Assembly: GCA_947627805.1 (NCBI GenBank)
Contig: CANQXB010000063.1
Location: forward strand, 1 to 6,209
Direction of reading: 5' to 3'
Origin: an uncultured Bacilli bacterium
GTDB lineage: Bacteria > Bacillota_I > Bacilli_A > RF39 > UBA660
Length of the DNA: 6,209 nt
Below the pieces are notes generated by a model, which did not search any database, had not been told where the DNA came from, and worked only from the letters and a program-made list of their open reading frames with translations. Every line of letters starts with the position of its first letter. The first letter of the stretch is position 1. A program made the position numbers and the translations under genes. Below, in pieces: positions 1 through 5,273 of this stretch.

Positions 1-63
1 AAACTGTTTTGACTTATTTGACTATTATTTTTTAGTTATTTTAATTTCTGTTTTAATATTTTA

Positions 64-90
64 AAAAGAATAGTCCTCTAACTATTCTTT
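64..90 (-). terminator. Intrinsic terminator of the Rpn-family gene
   Basis: A 10-bp perfect stem (65-74 with 81-90) closes a 6-nt loop. On the minus strand it is followed by a short T-run that begins inside the stem (five Ts at most). The gene's TAG stop at 82-84 lies inside the hairpin. The T-run is short, so termination strength is uncertain. Positions 1-63 beyond it hold no recognisable gene. Confidence 0.55.
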
Positions 91-261
91 ATCTTCTAGT
101 TCTTCTTTTGTTAATCCAGTTAATTCTATTATTTCCTCTATTGATAAACCTTTATTCAACATATTAGTAGCGATAGCCATGGCTTTTGATTTTTCACCTT
201 CTATTTTACCTTGAGAGATTCCTTGAGAAATACCTTCTTGTTTGGCTTCTTTTATGCGCAT
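82..261 (-). CDS. Possible intragenic small Rpn C-terminal protein (RpnS-like)
   Basis: Inside the Rpn-family gene and in the same frame, the ATG at 261-259 (Met230 of the long protein) follows AAGGA at 271-267 with 5-nt spacing. Initiation here would give 59 residues: the 'MRIKEAKQEG' helix, the GISQ repeat and the conserved C-terminal 'LSIEEIIELTGLTKEEL'. In E. coli rpn genes, internal initiation yields an RpnS protein from the C-terminal part that binds and inhibits the full-length toxic nuclease. The same layout here suggests a similar built-in antitoxin. What is seen is only a start codon with a plausible ribosome site at the right place; purine-rich codons can create such sites by chance. 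Confidence 0.4.
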   Translation of the reverse strand: MRIKEAKQEGISQGISQGKIEGEKSKAMAIATNMLNKGLSIEEIIELTGLTKEELEDKE

Positions 262-948
262 CTTGGTCCTTATCTCATTTTCCTCTTCCCTACTGATCTC
301 TCTTTTGAATACAAAGTCATCATTTAATTTTTCCACTTCTTTATTTATCCCTTCTATTATTTTATCTATCTTTCCTAATTTCCCTAACTCTTCTTCATTC
401 GCATCTAACATTACTAAATATATATGTTTATTATTCCCTTTGATATTTTTATCATACCATTCCTCTTTATATTTCGCAATATTTACTGTGATTATTTTAA
501 AATTTTCACTATATTTTTTTCCACTTTTATCTTGAACATAATATATTCTTTTTGCTTCTTCTTTTTTACTCTCATTAAAATTTATATCGATATGTATTAC
601 TTCTAATTCTTCATCTATCTCTTCTAAATTACTTCCTCTTAATTTCTTTTGGGAATACAATGAAGTATAATAGACTAAGTTCCTTTCTTTAGTGAATTTA
701 TCAAAGTTTGTATTTAGCTCAACATTAAGAATTTTGTTATCTTTTGTCTTTAATAATATATCTAATGTATTTACTTTACTCCTTTTATTCTTTATGGGTA
801 ACTCTGTGGGTACAAAAGTTACTATCTCTACTTCACAATCTAATATGTCACTTAAGATTACTTCCAATACTCGAGGATTATTTTGGACAATAGTCTTAAA
901 TACTCTATCGTACTTTAAATTATAAAACTTATTTCTTTCTTCAATCAT
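82..948 (-). CDS. Rpn-family PD-(D/E)XK nuclease / transposase-like protein
   Basis: This 288-residue protein looks like a member of the Rpn / PDDEXK_2 group (recombination-promoting nuclease, often labelled putative transposase). Such proteins are DNA endonucleases; in E. coli Rpn proteins are toxic and some defend against phage. The start is firm: ATG at 948-946 follows a perfect AGGAGG (960-955) with 6-nt spacing. The N-terminus has the family's 'YDRVFKTI' opening. The nuclease core shows D63 in 'LDILLKTKDNKILNVELN', with E77 and then N79 where the family usually has Glu-x-Gln; whether this ELN variant is active cannot be told. It is followed by the conserved 'ERNLVYYTSLYSQ' (R89 to Q100). 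Residues about 200-250 are charged and helical, including a GISQ-GISQ repeat. The tail 'NKGLSIEEIIELTGLTKEEL' is the typical family C-terminus. The gene stands alone between its own promoter region and a hairpin terminator. The family assignment is by recognition of these motifs; its present role in this cell is inferred. Confidence 0.85.
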   Translation of the reverse strand: MIEERNKFYNLKYDRVFKTIVQNNPRVLEVILSDILDCEVEIVTFVPTELPIKNKRSKVNTLDILLKTKDNKILNVELNTNFDKFTKERNLVYYTSLYSQKKLRGSNLEEIDEELEVIHIDINFNESKKEEAKRIYYVQDKSGKKYSENFKIITVNIAKYKEEWYDKNIKGNNKHIYLVMLDANEEELGKLGKIDKIIEGINKEVEKLNDDFVFKREISREEENEIRTKMRIKEAKQEGISQGISQGKIEGEKSKAMAIATNMLNKGLSIEEIIELTGLTKEELEDKE

Positions 949-1022
949 CTAATTCCTCCTTTCGTTTTATAATTTAGTACTTACACTAATCCTACTTTTT
1001 ATTCTTTTTTAATTAAATTTTT

Positions 1023-1043
1023 TTAAGGCATGTTTTTCCTCCT
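1023..1043 (-). promoter_or_regulatory. Two-codon leader ORF (Met-Pro-stop) upstream of the Rpn-family gene
   Basis: On the minus strand AGGAGG (1043-1038) is followed after exactly 6 nt by ATG CCT TAA (1031-1023). The Shine-Dalgarno and spacing match those of the real Rpn start about 80 nt downstream (GAAAGGAGGAA in both). A strong ribosome site driving a Met-Pro dipeptide suggests a minicistron that captures ribosomes or adjusts translation or decay of the nuclease mRNA. Alternatively it is the remnant of a lost start or a duplicated ribosome-binding segment. Confidence 0.4.
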
Positions 1044-1047
1044 TTCA

Positions 1048-1076
1048 CTTATATATATAGTGCACTCACCCCTCAA
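1048..1076 (-). promoter_or_regulatory. Putative sigma-A promoter for the Rpn-family gene
   Basis: TTGAGG (1076-1071) and TATAAG (1053-1048) are separated by 17 bp on the minus strand. The -10 lies in an alternating TA run, so its register may shift by 2 or 4 bp upstream. The start of transcription would fall at or just before the AGGAGG of the Met-Pro leader ORF, giving an mRNA that begins almost at a ribosome site. The spacer contains the 8-bp palindrome AGTGCACT (1059-1066), which could be part of an operator. Confidence 0.4.
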
Positions 1077-1113
1077 TTTCCTTTTTTTTCGTGAAAATTT
1101 TTTTAAAAAAATT

Positions 1114-1136
1114 AAAAAAATGAGATTTCTCTCATT
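1114..1136 (-). terminator. Intrinsic terminator closing the pilin gene block
   Basis: On the minus strand AATGAGA pairs with TCTCATT across a GAAA tetraloop (stem 1130-1136 with 1119-1125). Seven Ts follow (two of them in the stem), then a second T-run further on (about 1110-1095). It sits 21 nt after the TAA of the last pilin-like gene and before the Rpn promoter region, separating the two transcription units. Confidence 0.8.
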
Positions 1137-1157
1137 AATTATTTTAAATTTATTAAA

Positions 1158-1646
1158 TTATTCACTAGCACATGAAGAATACGTTTCTAACCAATTATCA
1201 GCATTTTGTAAAGCAATTTCTTTCTTATTATAATTATTACCTTTACCATCAATTATTTTAAACTCTTCATTCTTTTTTAAATATAAAGTATATTCATTTT
1301 TTTTATCTTTTGTTTCCACGATTACTTTACCTTCAAATGTATCTGGGTCAGCTTTAAAAGCCCCGGTGTCAATTAATTTTTGAATTGTAAAACAAGCTTT
1401 TTTACCACCTTCAATAGTTTCTAATTTACTATCTTTATCATTAGTAAAGGTAAAATCACCAATCGTATATAAGCTCATAGCATAATCAGCCGCTTCAACT
1501 GCATTAGAAGCTTCAATTCGAAAAGCATCTTCTCTTGCCGTAGCCATATAAGGTAAAACTGTTGTTGTAGCTAAAACCATAACGATTGCTAAAACTACAA
1601 TAACCGCTAGCAATTCAATTAATGTAAAACCTTTATTATTCTTCAT
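1158..1646 (-). CDS. Prepilin-like protein (type IV pilin / pseudopilin fold), last of three
   Basis: This 162-residue protein begins with a short basic leader (MKNNK) and the prepilin cleavage motif G6-F7TLIE11. A prepilin peptidase would cut after Gly6; Phe7 would be the N-methylated first mature residue and Glu11 the conserved Glu5. A hydrophobic helix of about 25 residues follows, ending 'TTTVLPYM', which serves as membrane anchor and filament core. The globular part has two cysteines (Cys84 in 'KKACFTIQKLID' and one four residues from the end in 'SSCASE'), placed like the C-terminal disulfide loop of many pilins. The start is ATG at 1646 with a modest AGGA whose upstream bases overlap the TAA of the preceding gene (11-nt gap), implying translational coupling. 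It is a tandem paralogue of the gene just upstream. Whether it is a major or minor pilin, or part of a competence or secretion pseudopilus, cannot be told: no assembly genes are in view. Confidence 0.85.
   Translation of the reverse strand: MKNNKGFTLIELLAVIVVLAIVMVLATTTVLPYMATAREDAFRIEASNAVEAADYAMSLYTIGDFTFTNDKDSKLETIEGGKKACFTIQKLIDTGAFKADPDTFEGKVIVETKDKKNEYTLYLKKNEEFKIIDGKGNNYNKKEIALQNADNWLETYSSCASE
1544..1640 (-). repeat. Duplicated pilin N-terminal segment, copy 1
   Basis: The 97 bp coding the prepilin cleavage site and N-terminal helix match 2071-2167 at 88 of 97 positions by hand alignment without gaps. The copies diverge quickly outside this block. Eight of the nine differences leave the amino acid unchanged. 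Confidence 0.8.
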
Positions 1647-1657
1647 AATAATTCCTA

Positions 1658-2182
1658 TTAATCAGCACCTGATGTGGTTGGACAAACAAAATCGCCTTCG
1701 CTACCTTTAGTCCAATCTTTAACCATATCTTCTGTTGCTGTTCCACCTTCACCATTAGTTATATATAAAGATTCATTATGCATTTTTACTTTATAAACAT
1801 AAGCTTTACTAGGATTAGAAGTAATTACTTGAACATATCCTTCATAATGGTCAGCGCCAATATCTTTTTTATCTTTTTTCCAAATGCCTAAATCAACTAG
1901 TTTAGTTAAAGAAAAACAATAATTACCATCAGTATAACTTTGATAATCATCACCATTTTCTCCTAAATCAGTAGGAGTAATTGAACCAATAACTTTTAAA
2001 GTCATAACTTCACTTGCCGCATTGATTGCTTCATTAGCTTCGACAGCAAAAGTTTTCATTCGGGCATTTTCCATATAAGGTAAAACTGTTGTTGTAGCAA
2101 GAACCATAACGATTGCTAAAACAACTATTACTGCTAATAATTCAATTAATGTAAAACCTTTCTTATTTTTAATAGCGTTCAT
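1658..2182 (-). CDS. Prepilin-like protein (type IV pilin / pseudopilin fold), middle of three
   Basis: This 174-residue protein has the leader MNAIKNKK and the cleavage motif G9-F10TLIE14, then a hydrophobic helix identical over 30 residues to that of the next gene. The globular domain shares 'YCFSLTKLVDLG' with the neighbour's 'ACFTIQKLIDTG'. It has two cysteines, in 'YCFSL' and near the end in 'FVCPTT', again suggesting a C-terminal disulfide loop. I chose ATG at 2182-2180 because AGAGGTG (2195-2189) precedes it by 6 nt. An in-frame GTG at 2191-2189 is part of that ribosome site and is unlikely to be the start. The gene lies 54 nt after the stop of the larger prepilin-like gene with no terminator between, so it probably shares its transcript. 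The role is as a filament or pseudopilus subunit exported by machinery encoded elsewhere. Confidence 0.85.
   Translation of the reverse strand: MNAIKNKKGFTLIELLAVIVVLAIVMVLATTTVLPYMENARMKTFAVEANEAINAASEVMTLKVIGSITPTDLGENGDDYQSYTDGNYCFSLTKLVDLGIWKKDKKDIGADHYEGYVQVITSNPSKAYVYKVKMHNESLYITNGEGGTATEDMVKDWTKGSEGDFVCPTTSGAD
2071..2167 (-). repeat. Duplicated pilin N-terminal segment, copy 2
   Basis: Partner of 1544-1640, with 88 of 97 bases the same. It codes for the identical prepilin cleavage site and N-terminal helix of the middle pilin-like gene and shows tandem gene duplication, possibly maintained by gene conversion. Confidence 0.8.
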
Positions 2183-2236
2183 TAAATTCACCTCTATATT
2201 TTCCTAATTTAATATTACAATAATTACTTATTAATG

Positions 2237-3193
2237 TCAATTAGAAAGCACTTCATTTTCACTATTATTAGACGTTTCTTTTTCTAATATTTCCCTACTT
2301 ATATTTCCCACATTATCTTTAACACATACCAAATAACTATTTTCCGCATTATAATCAAAAACATTACTTTCTTGCCAAGAAACATCACTACAATCATTAG
2401 AAGTTCCTAAATAATATTCCTTAATACCCGAGCCAATTCCATCACTCGCTATTATTTTTATTTTACCATCTTGAACACTATCTTTAGTCTTGTCTAAAAT
2501 AATTTTAGGCTCTTCATTATCTACTTTTAAATTAATACTACTTTTATATCTTTTAACTTCTTCTTCATCATCTTTAGTTATTTGAAAAGTATAAGTACCA
2601 TTTATTACTCTATTTAAAGTTTCAATTTTAACGATTTTAGTTTGAGCATCTAAACCACTTGTACTAGACCAAATACATTTATTTAAATTACAATCAATAT
2701 CTAAATTATTACTTACTGCTTCTAAAGTTATTTCACCAGTTAAAAAATTATTTAGTTCAGTTACAACTTCCCCATTATTTAAAACATTTATTTTAATAAA
2801 AGAATTTTTTTCCGTAATTTTATTTATATCACATAACCCATTACTATCTATATATTTTTCATTTGTAAATTTAGCTTCATAATAATTATTTTCTTTTTGC
2901 ATTTCTACAACATAACAATTTAACTCTTCAGAATTAATCGGATTTACTAAATTATCTTCTTCATCGCCTTTTAAATAACCTTCTTTAATTAAAGTATCAA
3001 CATAAACATATAACTCATTAGTATCAGCCGCATATTTAGAAGCACTAATTTCGATATTTTTAATCATATTTTGATAATGAGCATTATTTATGGAGGATGA
3101 AATATTGTTATATGTTGGAACCGCAATTAAAATAATTAAGGCTAAAATTACAATAACCGCTAATAATTCTAAAATTGTAAATCCCTTTTTCAT
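2237..3193 (-). CDS. Large prepilin-like protein with C-terminal Ig-like region
   Basis: This 318-residue protein opens with MKK and the cleavage motif G4-F5TILE9, then a hydrophobic helix to about residue 27 ending 'LIAVPTYNN'. Residues about 30-125 resemble a pseudopilin globular domain ('VDTLIKEGYLKGDEEDNLVNP'). The rest is beta-rich: about 130-225, then about 226-300 with 'EEPKIILD', 'KIKIIASDGIGSGIKEYYL' and 'YLVCVKDNVGNIS', the pattern of bacterial Ig-like surface domains. Six cysteines (93, 121, 168, 173, 268, 290) would allow three disulfides. It is about twice the length of its two neighbours, fitting a tip or minor pilin that displays an adhesive domain (inference). I prefer ATG at 3193-3191, with GGTGA about 5 nt upstream; in-frame GTG (3202) and TTG (3205) lie inside or before that site and would add four residues at most. 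It starts 31 nt after the ZIP transporter's stop, so the two are probably co-transcribed. Confidence 0.82.
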   Translation of the reverse strand: MKKGFTILELLAVIVILALIILIAVPTYNNISSSINNAHYQNMIKNIEISASKYAADTNELYVYVDTLIKEGYLKGDEEDNLVNPINSEELNCYVVEMQKENNYYEAKFTNEKYIDSNGLCDINKITEKNSFIKINVLNNGEVVTELNNFLTGEITLEAVSNNLDIDCNLNKCIWSSTSGLDAQTKIVKIETLNRVINGTYTFQITKDDEEEVKRYKSSINLKVDNEEPKIILDKTKDSVQDGKIKIIASDGIGSGIKEYYLGTSNDCSDVSWQESNVFDYNAENSYLVCVKDNVGNISREILEKETSNNSENEVLSN

Positions 3194-3224
3194 CCTCTTC
3201 ACCAAATTTATTTTACCACAAATT

Positions 3225-4025
3225 TTAACCTAAAGAAACATCTAGCATCATCATAATTACAAAACCTAAAATGGTAAAAAAACTCATTAAATTTTTATGT
3301 TTCGATTTTTGACTTTCAGGAATTAATTCGGATACGGCCACATAAATCATAGCTCCCGCCGCAAAAGATAAAAAGAAAGGTAAAATGTTTTCAATAAAAA
3401 TAACTAAAAAACAGCCAATTAAACCAGCAATAGGTTCCACTATACCACTAAGCATCCCATAAATAAAAGACTTAAATCTACTCATGCCTTCTCTTCTTAA
3501 AGGAAGACTAACAGCTGTTCCTTCAGGAAAGTTTTGAATACCTACTCCGACAGCTAACATAAAAGCACTAGCCAAAGTAGCATCTTTAGCTCCACTTAAT
3601 AAAGAACCAAAAGCCACCCCAATGGCTAGTCCTTCGGGAATATTATGTAATGTTATCGAAAATATTAACATTAAACTTCTTTTTATTCCTTTAATATTTT
3701 CTTTTTTTCTTCTATTTAAAAATTTTTCAAATAAAATATCACAAATAATTAAAATTAAACAACCAACAAAAAAACCTAAAGAAACAATTAACCAAGAATT
3801 CATTCCTAATTTATTAGCCGTATCAATAGCGGGATTTAATAAAGACCAAAAAGATGCTGATATCATAATACCCGCTGATAATCCCATCATCGCATCTAAA
3901 ATAGTTCCATTTACTTTTTTAAAGAAAAAAACTAAAGCCGCTCCTAAGGCCGTTATGCCAAAAGTCATTAAAGTCGCTAGTAATACTTGAATATAAACAT
4001 TCGCATTAATATAAAAACTTATCAC
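3225..4025 (-). CDS. ZIP-family divalent metal transporter (GufA/ZupT-like)
   Basis: This integral membrane protein of about 266 residues has some eight hydrophobic segments and a charged cytoplasmic loop 'FEKFLNRRKKENIKGIKRS' between the third and fourth, where ZIP proteins carry their variable loop. The signature fourth helix reads 'FSITLHNIPEGLAIGVAFG' (H127, N128, E131). The fifth reads 'GVGIQNFPEGTAVSLPLR' (Q164, N165, E168), the Gln form seen in GufA-like members. These residues form the binuclear metal site. E197 in 'SGIVEPIAG' and 'VSELIPES' near the end also fit the family. It probably imports Zn, Mn or Fe; the metal cannot be told from sequence. I chose GTG at 4025 because AGGGTG (4037-4032) lies 6 nt upstream; the in-frame GTG at 4034 is inside that ribosome site. 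It is the first gene of the block with the three pilin-like genes. Confidence 0.9.
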   Translation of the reverse strand: MISFYINANVYIQVLLATLMTFGITALGAALVFFFKKVNGTILDAMMGLSAGIMISASFWSLLNPAIDTANKLGMNSWLIVSLGFFVGCLILIICDILFEKFLNRRKKENIKGIKRSLMLIFSITLHNIPEGLAIGVAFGSLLSGAKDATLASAFMLAVGVGIQNFPEGTAVSLPLRREGMSRFKSFIYGMLSGIVEPIAGLIGCFLVIFIENILPFFLSFAAGAMIYVAVSELIPESQKSKHKNLMSFFTILGFVIMMMLDVSLG

Positions 4026-4048
4026 TATAAACACCCTATTATAATATA

Positions 4049-4077
4049 GATATATTTATAGGAATAAGTGTAGGCAA
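4049..4077 (-). promoter_or_regulatory. Putative promoter of the ZIP-pilin block
   Basis: TTGCCT (4077-4072) and TATATC (4054-4049) are spaced by 17 bp on the minus strand, each matching the sigma-A consensus at four of six positions. Transcription would begin about 4042, just ahead of AGGGTG. It lies directly after the terminator of the preceding gene. A better-looking TATAAT at 4043-4038 is too close to the start codon and lacks a -35. The match is moderate and the region is AT-rich, so the call is tentative. Confidence 0.35.
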
Positions 4078-4078
4078 G

Positions 4079-4103
4079 AAAAAAGAGCAATATGATTGCC
4101 CTT
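4079..4103 (-). terminator. Intrinsic terminator of the first SipW-type protein gene
   Basis: A 9-bp stem with one G-T pair (4095-4103 with 4083-4091) closes a 3-nt loop and runs into six Ts on the minus strand (4084-4079). The TAA stop at 4104-4102 overlaps the start of the hairpin. It separates this gene from the ZIP-pilin block. Confidence 0.8.
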
Positions 4104-4776
4104 ATTTAGTAGCATTTATTTGACATGTTTTTCCTGTAACAGTTATCGTAACACTAATTGTTTGACCAGCTAAATAATTTTGATTATTTGTAGCATCACC
4201 AGTTTTATTAACTAACCATAGTGAGGCTTTTAATTCTTTTGAAGCCGAAGGACCTGCTAAAGTAAAATTACTATTAACATTTTTAATATAGCCAGAGGCT
4301 CCTGATTGAGTTAAAGTAGACAAATCGATTGTTCCATTATCTCCTGTAAATCCATCACCAGTAAACTTTATAAACATATCACCAGAACGAACATTAGTTA
4401 ATTGAGTAGTAGATTTAACCTCTATTGTATAATCACATGTATAAGTTACATTTGCTTCACCATTATTTAATTTTGCTGTAGCAATAGTTATAGAATTATC
4501 ACTATTGTCTTTTCTAGCAGAACCATCAGCAGTTGCATAATATAAATGACCAGCATTAGCAAGGGACATGTCAGCAGCAGAAACATTTAATGTTAGTGTC
4601 TTTTGAGCACCATCTATAGTAATATTACCAGGATTTGCTGTTGTAACACTAGCGGTTGTTGATGCAGTACCTCCTACACTTATACTAAAATAAGCAAATG
4701 AAGCCCCAATTACAGCCACTATTAATGTTGCCACAGCTACCACTGTTAATATCATCGTATTCTTTTTATCAAACAT
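4102..4776 (-). CDS. SipW-type signal peptide protein, TasA/camelysin-like surface protein
   Basis: This 224-residue protein has a basic start (MFDKK), a hydrophobic stretch (8-28) and 'GASFAYFS', the SipW-cognate signal peptide style of TasA-like proteins ('G-T-x-A-x-F'). Cleavage after Ala28 is likely, by a SipW-type signal peptidase not seen here. The mature part is rich in Thr, Ser, Ala, Gly and Asn with alternating beta-strand patterns ('ASVTTANPGNITIDG', 'TISVTITVTG') and fits a single extended beta-sandwich. Two cysteines, C114 in 'YTCDYTIEV' and C218 in 'GKTCQI', recur at equivalent places in the paralogue at 5351-6085. ATG at 4776 follows AGGGTGAT. In Bacillus, SipW substrates form extracellular matrix fibres or act as camelysin-type proteases; no protease motif is visible here, so a structural or fibre role is the better guess. 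Family placement rests on the signal peptide and overall pattern, so the exact family is uncertain. Confidence 0.75.
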   Translation of the reverse strand: MFDKKNTMILTVVAVATLIVAVIGASFAYFSISVGGTASTTASVTTANPGNITIDGAQKTLTLNVSAADMSLANAGHLYYATADGSARKDNSDNSITIATAKLNNGEANVTYTCDYTIEVKSTTQLTNVRSGDMFIKFTGDGFTGDNGTIDLSTLTQSGASGYIKNVNSNFTLAGPSASKELKASLWLVNKTGDATNNQNYLAGQTISVTITVTGKTCQINATK

Positions 4777-4828
4777 AATATCACCCTTTTTAAAATAACT
4801 ATTTATTATTTTACTCTTTCTTAATTTA

Positions 4829-4857
4829 ATTATAATCTAAAGTTTAAGATTTCTCAA
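4829..4857 (-). promoter_or_regulatory. Sigma-A-type promoter of the first SipW-type protein gene
   Basis: TTGAGA (4857-4852) and a perfect TATAAT (4834-4829) are separated by 17 bp on the minus strand. Transcription would start about 4822, leaving a leader of about 45 nt before the ATG at 4776. This is the best promoter match in the window. A consensus TTGACA at 4882-4877 lies just upstream but has only a poor -10 at proper spacing. Confidence 0.65.
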
Positions 4858-4864
4858 TAAAACA

Positions 4865-4894
4865 TGACTATTAATGTGTCAATACTTGACTATT
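4865..4894. repeat. Direct repeat TGACTATT, 22-bp period, upstream of promoter
   Basis: TGACTATT occurs at 4865-4872 and 4887-4894, two helical turns apart, immediately upstream of the -35 of the 4776-4102 gene. This is the place for an activator or response regulator bound as a dimer on one face of the helix. The extended form TTGACTATT also occurs at 18-26. In DNA this AT-rich, chance is possible. Confidence 0.35.
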
Positions 4895-5064
4895 TATTTG
4901 ATAAAAAACATTTCTTTGAAAACAAATTGAATGTTTCTAATTTTTTAAATTACCTATTAAAACAATATATACCCTTTTTCAGTTATATATGAATAATTTG
5001 TCCCTGTTAACACCATTAAAATTTTAGTTCTCCATAGTTATTAATATCTACTTTTTTTAAATTT
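4895..5064. other. Rest of the gene-free interval between the two SipW-type genes
   Basis: Beyond the TnpB relic I see no intact gene here. It contains a weak hairpin (AAACATT at 4906-4912 with AATGTTT at 4930-4936) and the 12-mer ATTTCTTTGAAA at 4910-4921 that recurs at 5304-5315. It probably holds eroded insertion-sequence DNA plus upstream control DNA of the gene at 4776. Confidence 0.4.
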
Positions 5065-5248
5065 CTATAAATTTTCTTCGGCTCCTTTTAAAAAAGGATT
5101 TTCTTTATAGAGGTTTGGTATTACTTTTTATCATATCAAACTTACTAAGTTTAGAATTATCTTTTTTCTTGCTTAGATTTATTAATTCTCTTTGTTCTAA
5201 ACTAGGATACATTCTAAATTTATAAGCTCGATTTACTAACACAACCAT
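5065..5248 (-). pseudogene. Decayed N-terminal fragment of a TnpB / IS605 OrfB-family gene
   Basis: From ATG at 5248 (or the GTG at 5242, better spaced from GGAGG at about 5255) the reading frame gives 'VLVNRAYKFRMYPSLEQREL', the characteristic TnpB opening ('YKFRxYPxxEQ'). After Asn24 the protein jumps to 'LSKFDMIKSNTK', which resembles the later '(S)x(Y/F)DMIK' segment of TnpB, so the normal intervening Cys/Tyr-rich helix has been deleted. The frame stops at TAA (5107-5105). A +1 shift continues with 'LYKENPFLKGAEENL' (5112-5068), matching the usual 'LYKEYPFLKEVDS' of these proteins, and then stops at TAG. Another shift gives 'YRNLKKVDINNYGELKF' to 5016, which may be further relic. The RuvC-like catalytic part and zinc finger are absent, so it cannot be active. 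It marks an old IS200/IS605-type insertion between the two SipW-type genes. Confidence 0.7.
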
Positions 5249-5273
5249 TACCTCCATACAATATAATTAAACT

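Noticed and set aside
9..46. Possible plus-strand promoter (TTGACT repeats at 9-14 and 18-23)
   Set aside because: No -10 hexamer at a good distance and no plus-strand gene downstream.
974..989. Hairpin TTAGT/ACTAA in the Rpn leader as an attenuator
   Set aside because: Only five A/T-rich pairs and no T-run, so it is too weak to call.
1059..1066. 8-bp palindrome AGTGCACT in the Rpn promoter spacer as a firm operator
   Set aside because: Too short to support alone; mentioned only as a possible part of an operator.
242..1233. Plus-strand open frames of 60 to 97 codons at 242-535, 424-606, 692-925 and 1030-1233
   Set aside because: They lie opposite well-supported minus-strand genes or the AT-rich leader, are low-complexity Phe/Ile/Ser/Leu sequences and lack convincing ribosome sites.
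3622..3990. Plus-strand open frame of 122 codons opposite the ZIP transporter
   Set aside because: It is antisense to a strongly conserved membrane protein gene, and its Pro/Lys-rich sequence has no recognisable family.
4955..5015. Short minus-strand ORF of 19 codons starting ATG GTG TTA near 5014
   Set aside because: No well-placed ribosome site, no family resemblance, and it lies in eroded DNA next to the TnpB relic.
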